Below are positions 47,244 through 57,638 of a DNA stretch of 64,000 bases, piece after piece. Position numbers and translations under genes: made by a program. The stretch covers positions 1,302,001-1,366,000 of the forward strand of contig CBDICI010000004.1 of NCBI GenBank assembly GCA_965277345.1. Direction: 5' to 3'. Each line of letters starts with the position of its first letter. Position 1 is the stretch's first letter. The notes beneath the pieces are model-generated. The model was not told where the DNA came from. It did not search any database and saw only the letters and a program-made list of their open reading frames with translations. The stretch is from CAIOYC01 sp965277345 (lineage in GTDB: Bacteria > Pseudomonadota > Alphaproteobacteria > Caulobacterales > Caulobacteraceae).

Positions 47244-48595
47244 GCCGCCGCCTGTTTCACCGCCTTGGCGATAGACTGGACGACGGTGTTGACGAGGCGT
47301 TCGTCGTCGCCTTCGGCCATGACGCGGATCAGGGGTTCGGTGCCGGAGGCGCGCACCAGGACGCGGCCCGAGCCGTTCAGGCGCGCCTCGCCGTCCTTGA
47401 TGGCGGCCCGCACCCCGTCGGCCTGCAGCGGATCGGCGCCGCCCATGGCGTAGCGGACATTGACCAGCTTCTGCGGCGCCGGTTCGAACTGGCGGGCCAG
47501 GTCGCTCATCTTGCGGCCCGACTGGACCATCACCGCCAGCACCTGCAGCGCCGCGATCAGCCCGTCGCCGGTGGTGGAGAGGTCGGACAGGATGATGTGG
47601 CCGGACTGCTCGCCGCCGAGGTTCAGGCCGCCCTCGCGCATCCTGGCCATCACGTGGCGGTCGCCGACGGCGGTGCGGTGTAACTCCAGTCCCTTGTCGC
47701 CCAGCATCCGCTCCAGCCCGAGGTTGGACATCACCGTGCCCACCACCCCGCCGCCGGTCAGCCTGCCCTCGGCGTGCCAGGCCCCGGCGATGATGGCCAT
47801 GATCTGGTCGCCGTCCACCAGCACGCCGTGCTCGTCGCACAGGGCCAGCCGGTCGGCGTCGCCGTCCAGCGCGATGCCGAGATCGGCGCGGTACTCCTTC
47901 ACCGCATGGATCATGGCGTCGGGATGGGTGGAGCCGCAGCCCTCGTTGATGTTGAGCCCGTTGGGCGCGACCCCCACCGGGATCACCTCGGCGCCCAGTT
48001 CGTAGAGGGCGGTGGGGGCCACCCTGTAGCCGGCGCCGTGGGCGCAATCGACCACCACGCGCAGGCCGCCGAGCGAATGGGCGCGCGGGAAGGTGGCCTT
48101 GGCGATCTCCACATAGCGGGCCTGGGCGTCGTCGATGCGCACCACCCGGCCGAGGTCGGCGGGGGCGGCCAGCTCCTCCTCCAGGCCCTGGTCCATCAGG
48201 CGGGCGATCTCGGCCTCGCGCGCGTCCGACAGCTTGTAGCCGTCCGGGCCGAACAGCTTGATGCCGTTGTCGATGGCCGGGTTGTGCGAGGCGGAGATCA
48301 TCACCCCGAGATCCGCGCGCATGGAGCGGGTCATCATCGCTACCGCCGGGGTGGGCAGGGGACCGAAGGTGCGCACGTCCATGCCCGCCGCGGCGAACCC
48401 CGCCACCAGCGCCGGCTCGACCATATAGCCCGACAGGCGCGTGTCCTTGCCGATCACCACCAGATGGCGGCGCTCGTCGGCGGTGCGGAAGGCGCGGCCG
48501 GCGGCCAGGCCCACGCGCAGCGCCACCTCCGCGGTCATGGGGAACTGGTTGGCGCGGCCACGGATGCCGTCGGTGCCGAAATAGGTGCGGGCCAT
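47240..48595 (-). CDS. glmM: Phosphoglucosamine mutase
   Basis: A 451-residue alpha-phosphohexomutase that makes glucosamine-1-phosphate for UDP-GlcNAc. YFGTDGIRG at the N-terminus, the phosphoserine loop VMISASHNPAIDNG (Ser103), the metal loop LDGDADRL, the sugar loop GGEQSGHI and the phosphate-binding RASGTEPLIRVM are all intact. It diverges from glmS with a 145-base gap, and together they supply cell-wall precursor. Confidence 0.96.
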   Translation of the reverse strand: MARTYFGTDGIRGRANQFPMTAEVALRVGLAAGRAFRTADERRHLVVIGKDTRLSGYMVEPALVAGFAAAGMDVRTFGPLPTPAVAMMTRSMRADLGVMISASHNPAIDNGIKLFGPDGYKLSDAREAEIARLMDQGLEEELAAPADLGRVVRIDDAQARYVEIAKATFPRAHSLGGLRVVVDCAHGAGYRVAPTALYELGAEVIPVGVAPNGLNINEGCGSTHPDAMIHAVKEYRADLGIALDGDADRLALCDEHGVLVDGDQIMAIIAGAWHAEGRLTGGGVVGTVMSNLGLERMLGDKGLELHRTAVGDRHVMARMREGGLNLGGEQSGHIILSDLSTTGDGLIAALQVLAVMVQSGRKMSDLARQFEPAPQKLVNVRYAMGGADPLQADGVRAAIKDGEARLNGSGRVLVRASGTEPLIRVMAEGDDERLVNTVVQSIAKAVKQAAA

Positions 48596-48740
48596 GCGGT
48601 CTCCCTGAAGCGATCGGGCGGCGATCGGGCGGAAACGATCCGAAATCGAGTTTTACGCGCCAGACGTTTTCATGATGATAAGGGACGGGGGGCCAGACTC
48701 ACACCCCTGTCGGGCCAGCGGCCACAACGGAACACACAGC

Positions 48741-50603
<1,863 letters not shown>

Positions 50604-50622
50604 GCTGGGTTTAGGGGAAAAT

Positions 50623-50644
50623 GGCGGCTCCCCCGAAGGGGAGC
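50623..50644 (-). terminator. Hairpin terminator for the csp/IF-1-like pair
   Basis: GCTCCCC, loop, GGGGAGC forms a perfect 7-bp stem. Read on the minus strand it is followed by GCCGCCATTTTCCCC. It lies 20 bases behind the stop of the IF-1-like gene. Confidence 0.5.
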
Positions 50645-50664
50645 GCCGGAGCTGTCGGCGCGCC

Positions 50665-50940
50665 TTAGCGGCGACGCTGGAAGTTCGGCCGGGCGCCGGG
50701 GGGCCGTGGCCCACCGCCCTCGGTCTTGTGGCGGAAGGTGATGCGCCCCTTGGACAGGTCGTAGGGGGTCATTTCCACCGTCACCCGGTCGCCCACCAGC
50801 GAGCGGATGCGGTTCTTGCGCATCTTGCCCGCCGTGTGCGCCAGGATCATGTGCTCGTTATCGAGCTTCACACGGAACCGCCCCTCGGGGAGCAGCTCCG
50901 TGATCACGCCTTCGAATTCGAGGAAGTCTTCCTTGGGCAC
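50665..50940 (-). CDS. IF-1-like protein with C-terminal extension
   Basis: A 91-residue S1/OB-fold protein. PKEDFLEFEGVITELLPEGR, FRVKLDNEHMILAHTAGKM, RKNRIRSLVGDRVTVEMTPYD and LSKGRITFRHK match translation initiation factor IF-1 along its length. It then adds about 18 residues (a GGGPRPPGARP stretch ending in basic residues). The start is GTG 50940, four bases behind the cold-shock stop and with no separate ribosome binding site, so it is coupled to cspA. Whether this is the only IF-1 gene or a paralogue cannot be told from the window. Confidence 0.85.
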   Translation of the reverse strand: MPKEDFLEFEGVITELLPEGRFRVKLDNEHMILAHTAGKMRKNRIRSLVGDRVTVEMTPYDLSKGRITFRHKTEGGGPRPPGARPNFQRRR

Positions 50941-50944
50941 CCGG

Positions 50945-51154
50945 TCAGGCGCCCGCGAGCTGGCCGGCGGACATCTTGCCGCTCTTGCGATCGCGCTCGA
51001 GCTCGTAAGAGACCTTCTGGCCGTCGTTGAGCGAGCCGAGGCCCGCCCGCTCGACCGCCGAGATGTGCACGAACACGTCCGCGCCGCCGTCATCCGGCTG
51101 GATGAAGCCATAACCCTTGGTGGCGTTGAACCACTTAACCGTACCAGTCGCCAT
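50945..51154 (-). CDS. cspA: Cold-shock protein CspA family
   Basis: A 69-residue single-stranded nucleic-acid binding protein. TGTVKWFNATKGYGFIQPDD holds RNP1 (KGYGFI) and ADVFVHISAVE holds RNP2 (VFVHI). The ATG at 51154 is preceded by a GAGCC-type weak site and a leader of more than 100 bases with a hairpin at 51182-51201, as is usual for cold-shock genes. It is followed directly by an IF-1-like gene. Confidence 0.95.
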   Translation of the reverse strand: MATGTVKWFNATKGYGFIQPDDGGADVFVHISAVERAGLGSLNDGQKVSYELERDRKSGKMSAGQLAGA

Positions 51155-51181
51155 CTCTAGGCTCCCATCATGCGTGTTGAA

Positions 51182-51201
51182 TCCCGACAGGCTTGTCGGG
51201 A
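51182..51201 (-). promoter_or_regulatory. Hairpin in the cspA leader
   Basis: TCCCGACA / TGTCGGGA: a perfect 8-bp stem with loop GGCT, 28 bases upstream of the cspA ATG. It could take part in temperature- or translation-dependent control of the leader. This is inference from position only. Confidence 0.4.
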
Positions 51202-51334
51202 ATCGGCTTCGTGGGAGAGGCATAACCGGCGCGTTAGCAGCAGATCAGTAGCGCTTCGCAACGACTTCCGATGAAGAGCTACATAGCGCAATGACGGAAA
51301 ACAGCAATGATCCGAGCCAAAAAAGCGTCGGCGA

Positions 51335-52090
51335 TCACGCACCGGGCGGTTCGAGCCCCGCGATAAGCGCCGAAGCGGCCAGGTGGCGGACCGTCTCGGG
51401 CGGCAGCCCATCCAGTCGGTCGAGGGCGCTTCGCCGCGCGTGCGCGGGGTCCGCCGCCTCCACCCGCCCGTCCCGCATGACGAGCACCCGGTCGACCAGC
51501 CGCTCGATCTCCAGCGCGTCGTGGCCCACATAGAGGATCGGCAGGGCGAGGGCGCCGTGCAGCCGTTCGAGATAGGGCAAGAGCTCCGCCTTGGCCTCGG
51601 CGTCGAGCGACGCGGTGGGTTCGTCCATCAACAAGAGACGGGGATGGCCGAGGAGGGCTCGGGCGATGGCGCCGCGCTGCCGCTCGCCGCCGGAGAGCCT
51701 GGCGGGCGAGCGCGACAGCAGGGGCGCAAGGTTCAACAGCGCCGCCGCGTCGTCAAGCGACAATCCCGGGCGTCCGCCCGCGCGGTCCACCGCGTAGCGG
51801 AGATTGGCGCGCAGGGTCAGGTGGGGGAACAGCGCCGCGTCCTGGAATACGTAGCCCACCGCTCGGCGGTGGGTGGGAACGAAGCGCTGCTCGTCCTGCC
51901 AAATCTCGCCGCGCAGGCTGACCCGTCCCTTAGCCCGCTCCAGCCCGGCGATGCAGCGCAGCAGCGTGGTCTTGCCCGAACCCGAGCGGCCGACGATGGC
52001 GGTGATCCCGGCGGCGGCGACGGAGAAGGCGGCGTCCAGCGCCAGCCGGCCGAACCGTCCCTTGAGGTCGATGTCGAGGCTATCGCTCAT
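51335..52090 (-). CDS. modC: Molybdate ABC transporter ATP-binding protein
   Basis: A 251-residue ABC ATPase. Walker A is VGRSGSGKTTLL, the signature is LSGGERQRGAIARAL, Walker B is LLLMDEPTASLD and the switch His is in YVGHDALE. The short-loop QDEQRFVPTHRRAVGYVFQDA region is typical of ModC. It lacks the C-terminal molybdopterin-binding (MOP) domain of full-length ModC. Its ATG overlaps the modB stop (ATGA). With modB and modA it imports molybdate. Confidence 0.92.
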   Translation of the reverse strand: MSDSLDIDLKGRFGRLALDAAFSVAAAGITAIVGRSGSGKTTLLRCIAGLERAKGRVSLRGEIWQDEQRFVPTHRRAVGYVFQDAALFPHLTLRANLRYAVDRAGGRPGLSLDDAAALLNLAPLLSRSPARLSGGERQRGAIARALLGHPRLLLMDEPTASLDAEAKAELLPYLERLHGALALPILYVGHDALEIERLVDRVLVMRDGRVEAADPAHARRSALDRLDGLPPETVRHLAASALIAGLEPPGA

Positions 52091-52752
52091 GCGGCGCGCC
52101 GTCCGGCGTAGCGTTCCAGCATGAGGAGCGCGAACAGCACGAGGAAGGAAAAGACCACCAGGGCGCCCGCCAGGCCCGCCGCCTCGCCGAGGCGCAGCGA
52201 CTCCACCAGTTGATAGATGCGGATGGAGACCACCTCGGTCCGTCCGGGCAGGCCGCCGCCGATCATCAGCACCACGCCGAACTCGCCGATGGTGTGGGCG
52301 AACACCAGCACCGCCGCGGTCAGGAAGCCGCGCCGGGCCAGGGGCAGGGCCACGCTGGCGAAGGCGTCCATCGGTCCGGCCCCGAGGGTGGCCGCCGCCT
52401 CCAGCGGAGCCTCGCCCACGCCCTGGAACGCGGCGCGCAGGGGTTGGACGGCGAAGGGGAGGGAATAGAACACCGACCCGATCACCAGGCCGGTGAAGGT
52501 GAAGGCCAGCGTCCGTACCCCGAAGGGATGCAGCAGGGTCATCAGCGGGCTCGCCGGTCCCATGGCGACCAGCAGGTAGAAGCCCAGCACGGTGGGCGGC
52601 AGGACGATGGGCAGGGCGGTGAGCGCGGCCACCGCCTCGCGCAGCCAGGATCGCGAGCGCGCCAGCCACCAGGCCAGGGGCGTCGCCGCCACCAGCAGCA
52701 CCAAGGTGGTGATCGTCGCCAGCAGCAGCGTGGTGCGGACAACGACCTCCAC
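52087..52752 (-). CDS. modB: Molybdate ABC transporter permease
   Basis: A 221-residue membrane protein with five hydrophobic helices, beginning TTLLLATITTLVLLVAATPLA. The permease loop is near LEAAATLGAGPMDAFASVALP (about residue 138). LPIVLPPTVLGFYLLVAMG and FAHTIGEFGVVLMIGGGLPG are typical of ModB. It sits between modA and modC. Confidence 0.94.
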   Translation of the reverse strand: MEVVVRTTLLLATITTLVLLVAATPLAWWLARSRSWLREAVAALTALPIVLPPTVLGFYLLVAMGPASPLMTLLHPFGVRTLAFTFTGLVIGSVFYSLPFAVQPLRAAFQGVGEAPLEAAATLGAGPMDAFASVALPLARRGFLTAAVLVFAHTIGEFGVVLMIGGGLPGRTEVVSIRIYQLVESLRLGEAAGLAGALVVFSFLVLFALLMLERYAGRRAA

Positions 52753-52782
52753 TACCAGACTCCTCCTCCGCCTGTCGACGGC

Positions 52783-53532
52783 CTACCGCACATCGTATCC
52801 GTAGCGCTTGATGATCTCGCGGGCGGCGGGGGTCTTGAGGAAGGCCATGAACGCCTTGGCCGCCGGGTCGCCCGCGCCGGGTTTCAGAAGCACGGCGTCC
52901 TGCACGATGGGGGCATGGAGGCTTTCCGGAACCAACCAGCGCGAGCCGCCGGTCACCTTGATCACCTGCGACTGCGCCACGAAGCCGAGCTCGGCCGCGC
53001 CGGTGGCGGTGAACTCATAGGCCTGGGCGATGGAGGCGCCCTGGACGATTTTCGGCTTGAGCCCGTCATAGACGCCGAGCGCGGTCATCGTCTGGATCGC
53101 GGCCGCGCCATAGGGGGCCGCGCCCGGATCGGCGATGGCCAGCTTGTCGAACCGGCCGCCCTTCAGCACGCCGCCATGGTCGTCCACCAGACCCGACGTC
53201 CTGGAATAGAGCACCAGCCGACCGATGGCGTAGGTGAAGCGCGTGCCGGGCACGGCGAAGCCTTCCGCTTCCGCCTTTTTCGGGCGTTCGTCGTCGGCGG
53301 ACAGGAACACCTCGAACGGCGCGCCGTGGCTGATCTGGGCGTAGAAGCCGCCGGAGGGTCCGAACGACAGGGCCAAGGCGTTTCCGGTGGCCCTCTGGAA
53401 CGCCGCGCCGATCGCCTTGGCCGGCTCGGTGAAGTTGGCCGCCACTGCCACCGAAACCTCCGCCGCGCGGGCGGGCGCGGTCATGCTCAACGCGGCGACC
53501 ATGGCCGCCAAAGCCCCGAACAGCCTCTTCAT
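52783..53532 (-). CDS. modA: Molybdate ABC transporter substrate-binding protein
   Basis: A 249-residue periplasmic binding protein with signal peptide LFGALAAMVAALSMTAPARA. VSVAVAANFTEPAKAIGAAF carries the first oxyanion-binding residues. GPSGGFYAQISHGAPFEVFL and IADPGAAPYGAAA complete the anion site, as in ModA. It is the first gene of the modABC unit. No clear ModE-type palindrome was found upstream. Confidence 0.93.
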   Translation of the reverse strand: MKRLFGALAAMVAALSMTAPARAAEVSVAVAANFTEPAKAIGAAFQRATGNALALSFGPSGGFYAQISHGAPFEVFLSADDERPKKAEAEGFAVPGTRFTYAIGRLVLYSRTSGLVDDHGGVLKGGRFDKLAIADPGAAPYGAAAIQTMTALGVYDGLKPKIVQGASIAQAYEFTATGAAELGFVAQSQVIKVTGGSRWLVPESLHAPIVQDAVLLKPGAGDPAAKAFMAFLKTPAAREIIKRYGYDVR

Positions 53533-53694
53533 GACACCCTCCCTCGACCCTTGGATGTTAGGCGATACGGCCGGTGCGGGAAAGCGTTTCACCCCGGCGC
53601 ACATTGCGGTCTTGTAATGCTCCCGCTCTTGCCAAGCGCGCAGGTTGATGGACCTTTGCACACGCCCGGAAGCGGGGCGAGCAAGGGGGTGTAC

Positions 53695-55686
53695 ATGCGT
53701 ATTTCCGGCCTGTTGATGAGTCTGGTCCTGGCGGTCTCGCCGCTCGCCCTGGCCCACGCCGCCGCGCCACCGAAGGCGGACGCCATGGCCAAGCCCGATG
53801 CGATGGCCAAGCCCGATGCGATGGAAGGCGCGCCCGACCCGCTGCCCTCCGACGTCCCGGGCAAGTTCGCGCCGACAAAGCCGGACACCGACTACATCAA
53901 GCGCGTGGAGATGATCCCCATGCGCGACGGGACCAAACTCTACACCGTGATCTGGATGATGAAGGGAACGAAAAACGCGCCGATCATCCTGACCCGCACA
54001 CCCTACGACGCCGCGCACCACGAGCGGAGCGAGGGGCCGACCCTGCACGAGACCTTGTCGCTGGAGGCCGAGCCCTTCGTGGAGAACGGCTATATCCGCG
54101 TCTATCAGGACGTGCGCGGCAAGTACGGGTCGGAGGGCCACTACATCATGACCCGCCCGCCGATCGGGCCGCTGAACGCCTCCAAGGTCGATCACACCAC
54201 CGACGCCTACGACACCATCGACTGGCTGGTGAAGCACCTGCCCACCAACGGCAAGGTGGGTATGATCGGCTCCTCCTACGAGGGGTTCACCGTGGTCATG
54301 GCGCTCCTCGCGCCGCACCCGGCGCTGAAGGCGGCGGTGCCGGAGAGCCCGATGGTCGATGGCTGGATGGGCGACGATTGGTTCCACTACGGCGCCTTCC
54401 GCAACCCCAACGTGGCCTACACCGTGGGGCAGACGGGCCAGCGCGGGGGCGGCGGCGCCGGCGGCCGGGGTGCGCCGTCGGGCGACGACTACGCCACCTG
54501 GCTAGCCGCTGGCTCCACCGGCGACTACATCCACGAGCACGGCTACGACGCGCTGCCCTATCTGACGCGGATGATGCAGCACCCGGCCTACGACGCCTTC
54601 TGGCAGGGCCAGGCGCTGGACAAGCTGGTGGCCGAACACCCCTCCAACGTGCCGACGCTCTGGGAGCAGGGCCTGTGGGACCAGGAGGACATGTGGGGCG
54701 CCAACCACTCCTGGCTGGCCCTGAAGGCGGTGGGCCACGAGGGCAACAACTGGCTGGTCATGGGCCCCTGGTTCCACAGCCAGGTCAACCGCGACGGCTC
54801 GACCCTCGGCGTGTTCAAGTGGCGCGGCGACACCGCCGACCAGTATCGCCGCGAGATGGTGCTGCCCTTCTTCGACCAGTATCTGAAGGACGGACCGCCG
54901 GCGAACCTCGCGCGCGTGACCATTTACAACGACGCCGAGAACCACTGGGATCACTTCTCCGACTGGCCGCACGCCTGCCAGACGGGCTGCACCCACCCGA
55001 TGACGCCGATCTACTTCCAGGCCGGCGGCGGGCTCGGCTTCGCCAAGCCGACGGGGACCTCGGGTAAGGATGGGGGTAGCGACAGCTACGTCTCAGACCC
55101 GATGAAGCCGGTGCCCTATACGCCCCGCCCGGTGCACTTCAACGGCGACGACAGCTGGCGCACCTGGCTGATCCGCGACCAGCGCTTCGTCGACGGTCGG
55201 CCGGACGTGATGACCTACAGGACCGAGGTCCTGAAGGCGCCGGTCAAGCTGGAGGGCGCGCCCGTCGTCGATCTGGCCGCCATGACCACCGGGACCGACG
55301 GCGATTTCGTGGTCCGGCTGATCGACGTCTTCCCCGACGACTATCCCAACCAGGCCGAGCTCGGCGGCTACGAGGAGCCAATCGGCACCGACATCTTCCG
55401 CGGCCGCTATCGTGAGAGCTTCGAGCATCCATCGGCCATCCCGGCCAACACGCCGCAGCGCTACCGCTTCGCCCTGCCCAACGCCAACCACGTCTTCCTG
55501 CCGGGGCACCGGATCATGGTGATGGTGCAGTCCACCGCCTTCCCCCTCTATGACCGCAACCCGCAGACCTACGTGCCGAACATCTTCTACGCCAAGCCGG
55601 CGGACTATCAGAAGGCGACCATCACCCTGCTGCGCTCGGGCGACAACGCCTCGGCGGTGTGGCTGCCCATCGTGCCGGCGAACTAG
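53695..55686 (+). CDS. CocE/NonD-type alpha-amino-acid ester hydrolase (S15 family)
   Basis: A 663-residue exported serine hydrolase. Signal peptide LLMSLVLAVSPLALAHAAA, then a repeated Ala-Lys-Pro-Asp-Ala-Met linker. The alpha/beta hydrolase domain has VYQDVRGKYGSEG, the nucleophile Ser194 in IGSSYEGFTVVMALL, AAVPESPMVDGWMGDDWFHYG, WEQGLWDQEDMWG and MVMVQSTAFPLYDRNPQT. These match alpha-amino-acid ester hydrolases that act on beta-lactam side-chain esters and peptides. The native substrate is unknown. ATG 53695 follows AAGGGGG. Confidence 0.88.
   Translation: MRISGLLMSLVLAVSPLALAHAAAPPKADAMAKPDAMAKPDAMEGAPDPLPSDVPGKFAPTKPDTDYIKRVEMIPMRDGTKLYTVIWMMKGTKNAPIILTRTPYDAAHHERSEGPTLHETLSLEAEPFVENGYIRVYQDVRGKYGSEGHYIMTRPPIGPLNASKVDHTTDAYDTIDWLVKHLPTNGKVGMIGSSYEGFTVVMALLAPHPALKAAVPESPMVDGWMGDDWFHYGAFRNPNVAYTVGQTGQRGGGGAGGRGAPSGDDYATWLAAGSTGDYIHEHGYDALPYLTRMMQHPAYDAFWQGQALDKLVAEHPSNVPTLWEQGLWDQEDMWGANHSWLALKAVGHEGNNWLVMGPWFHSQVNRDGSTLGVFKWRGDTADQYRREMVLPFFDQYLKDGPPANLARVTIYNDAENHWDHFSDWPHACQTGCTHPMTPIYFQAGGGLGFAKPTGTSGKDGGSDSYVSDPMKPVPYTPRPVHFNGDDSWRTWLIRDQRFVDGRPDVMTYRTEVLKAPVKLEGAPVVDLAAMTTGTDGDFVVRLIDVFPDDYPNQAELGGYEEPIGTDIFRGRYRESFEHPSAIPANTPQRYRFALPNANHVFLPGHRIMVMVQSTAFPLYDRNPQTYVPNIFYAKPADYQKATITLLRSGDNASAVWLPIVPAN
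53772..53823 (+). repeat. In-frame tandem repeat in the ester hydrolase gene
   Basis: An 18-base unit (GCGATGGCCAAGCCCGAT) is repeated in tandem around 53780-53820 and encodes Ala-Met-Ala-Lys-Pro-Asp in succession just after the signal peptide. Confidence 0.8.
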
Positions 55687-55704
55687 CGATTCCAGGAGCT
55701 GGTG

Positions 55705-56568
55705 ATGAAGTTCGGATTTTCAGTTCCGGCCGTCGCGGCCGCCTTGGCCGTGGCGTTACCCGCCGGGGCGGAGCCGGCGCTGTGGAAGGTGCAGGGGCCG
55801 CACGCCACGGTCTATCTGTTCGGCACGGTGCACGTACTGAAGCCCACCACCCAATGGCGGACGGCCAAGATCGACGCCGCCTTCCGCTCGGCCGGTACGC
55901 TGTATGAGGAGGTGGCCAATGCCGACGACGCCGCCGCCGCCCAGCCGCTGATCTTCAAGTACGGGCTGGATGTGCAGCACCCGCTCACCACCAAGCTCGA
56001 CGATGCGGGCAAGGCCAAGCTGACGACGGTGGCGGGGACGCTCGGCGTGCAGACCGCCCAGCTCGACCCGATGCGGCCGTGGATGGCCTCGCTGATGATC
56101 TCGGTCCTGCCGCTGGTCAAGGCGGGTTACGATCCCAAGAGCGGGGTGGATGTGATCCTGAAGAACGACGCCGCGACGCAGGGCAAGTCCCTGATGGCGT
56201 TCGAGACGCTGGAGCAGCAGGTGCGCTTCTTCGCCGACCTGCCCCAGAAGGTCGAGGTGGACTACCTGCTGGACACCCTGGACGACGCCAGGAAGGGGAC
56301 CTCTGAGCTCGACGCCACGGTGGACGCCTGGGCGGCGGGCGACACCAAGCGGTTGGAGGCGTTGCTCAACGGCGATATGTCTCAGACCTATCCGCAACTC
56401 TATCGCATCCTGCTGGTGGAGCGGAACAAGGCGTTCGCCCGTCAGATCGAGACCCTGTTGAAGGGCGAGGGCACGGTGTTCGTGGCCGTGGGCGCCGCCC
56501 ACCTGGTGGGTCCCGACAGCGTCGAGGCCGACCTGGCCCGGGACGGGATCAAGTCCGTCCGGCAATAG
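55705..56568 (+). CDS. TraB/GumN-family protein
   Basis: A 287-residue exported protein. The signal peptide is VPAVAAALAVALPAGA. PALWKVQGPHATVYLFGTVHV near the start and VFVAVGAAHLVGPDSVEADL at the end are the two conserved halves of the TraB/GumN (ChaN/erythromycin-esterase-like) fold, with the paired GTVH and GAAH histidines. A metalloprotease-like activity has been suggested for the family but is not proven here. It starts 18 bases after the hydrolase on the same strand. Confidence 0.85.
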   Translation: MKFGFSVPAVAAALAVALPAGAEPALWKVQGPHATVYLFGTVHVLKPTTQWRTAKIDAAFRSAGTLYEEVANADDAAAAQPLIFKYGLDVQHPLTTKLDDAGKAKLTTVAGTLGVQTAQLDPMRPWMASLMISVLPLVKAGYDPKSGVDVILKNDAATQGKSLMAFETLEQQVRFFADLPQKVEVDYLLDTLDDARKGTSELDATVDAWAAGDTKRLEALLNGDMSQTYPQLYRILLVERNKAFARQIETLLKGEGTVFVAVGAAHLVGPDSVEADLARDGIKSVRQ

Positions 56569-56583
56569 GTCGGCCGACCGCCG

Positions 56584-57573
56584 TCACCGCCGCAGCAGCA
56601 GGGTCGCCACCGCGCCGCCGCCCTCGCCGTTGACCAAAGCCACCGTCCCGCCGGCCTGGCGCGCGAAGGCGTCGAGCAGGCCCCGGCCGAGGCCCGATGC
56701 CGGCGCTGGGCTCTTGGCGTCCAGCCCGACCCCATCGTCGGCCACCGTCAGCTCCAGTCCCTGCTCGCGCTCGGCCAGGCTTACCCGCACCAGACCGGGC
56801 CGACCGGTTGGAAAGGCGTGCTTGAAGGCGTTGGTGATCAGCTCGTTCAAGATCACGCCCACCGCCACGGCCCGGTCGCGGGGCAAGCTCACCGGCGCCA
56901 GCGTCGTTTCGATACGGACGAAGCCGCCCATGCCCGGCGCCTCCGTCAGGTTCTCGCACAGCTCGGCCAGATAGGCGTCCATGGCCACGGTCGTCGCCAT
57001 CTCGCCCGTGGCGTAGAGGTTGCGGTGCGAGCGCGCCAGGCCGCCGATCCGCGCCGCCGCGGCGGCCATGGCCGTCTTCACCTCGGGCAGGTCGCTGCGC
57101 CGCGCCTGCAGCTCCAGCAGGCTGATGACGATCTGGAAGTTGTTCTTGGTGCGGTGGTTGATCTCCTCGATCAACAGCTCGCGATCCGCCAGCCCCTTGT
57201 CCTGTTCGACCACCGCCTGATCGGCCAGGAAGACGATCAGCGCCGCGGTCATGAAGAACAGCGAGACATTGGCCGCCGACTTGAAGTCGTGCAGCACGAG
57301 GCCATGGCCGGGATTGAGGACGAAGGCCCAGGCCAGTAAACCCGCGATGGCCAGGGTCAACAGGCCAGATCGCCACCCCGCCACCAGCGTCGCCAGGAGA
57401 CAGATGGGGTAGATCAGACCGAAGGCCAAGGCGTTTGGCGCGATCATGTCGATCACCGCCCTGGCGACGCCCGACAGCGCCACGCAGCCCAGCGCCACGC
57501 CGATATCGACCACCCAGGCAGGACCGAGCGCGCGAAGCCGGCGGCGAAGATCGACGGTGACGAGTCTTCTCAT
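56584..57573 (-). CDS. Membrane sensor histidine kinase (HisKA_2/HWE type)
   Basis: A 329-residue kinase. Three to four hydrophobic segments fill residues 15-120 (DUF4118-like). The phospho-acceptor His is in LLIEEINHRTKNNFQIVISL (about residue 150). The catalytic domain has GVILNELITNAFKHAFP, TVADDGVGLD and GLGRGLLDAFARQAGG. HWE/HisKA_2 kinases often serve general-stress regulation in alphaproteobacteria. No response regulator is adjacent. I prefer ATG 57573 to GTG 57591. Confidence 0.88.
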   Translation of the reverse strand: MRRLVTVDLRRRLRALGPAWVVDIGVALGCVALSGVARAVIDMIAPNALAFGLIYPICLLATLVAGWRSGLLTLAIAGLLAWAFVLNPGHGLVLHDFKSAANVSLFFMTAALIVFLADQAVVEQDKGLADRELLIEEINHRTKNNFQIVISLLELQARRSDLPEVKTAMAAAAARIGGLARSHRNLYATGEMATTVAMDAYLAELCENLTEAPGMGGFVRIETTLAPVSLPRDRAVAVGVILNELITNAFKHAFPTGRPGLVRVSLAEREQGLELTVADDGVGLDAKSPAPASGLGRGLLDAFARQAGGTVALVNGEGGGAVATLLLRR

Positions 57574-57638
57574 GCCAGGCCCTAGGTGCACGGCCGAGCT
57601 TTCCGGCGCAGGTGGCGTCGGTCAAGTCCCATTCGGGC

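Noticed and set aside
48605..48635. CGATCGGGCGG direct repeat upstream of glmM
   Set aside because: Two copies of a short GC-rich string next to a start codon; too little to support a regulatory claim.
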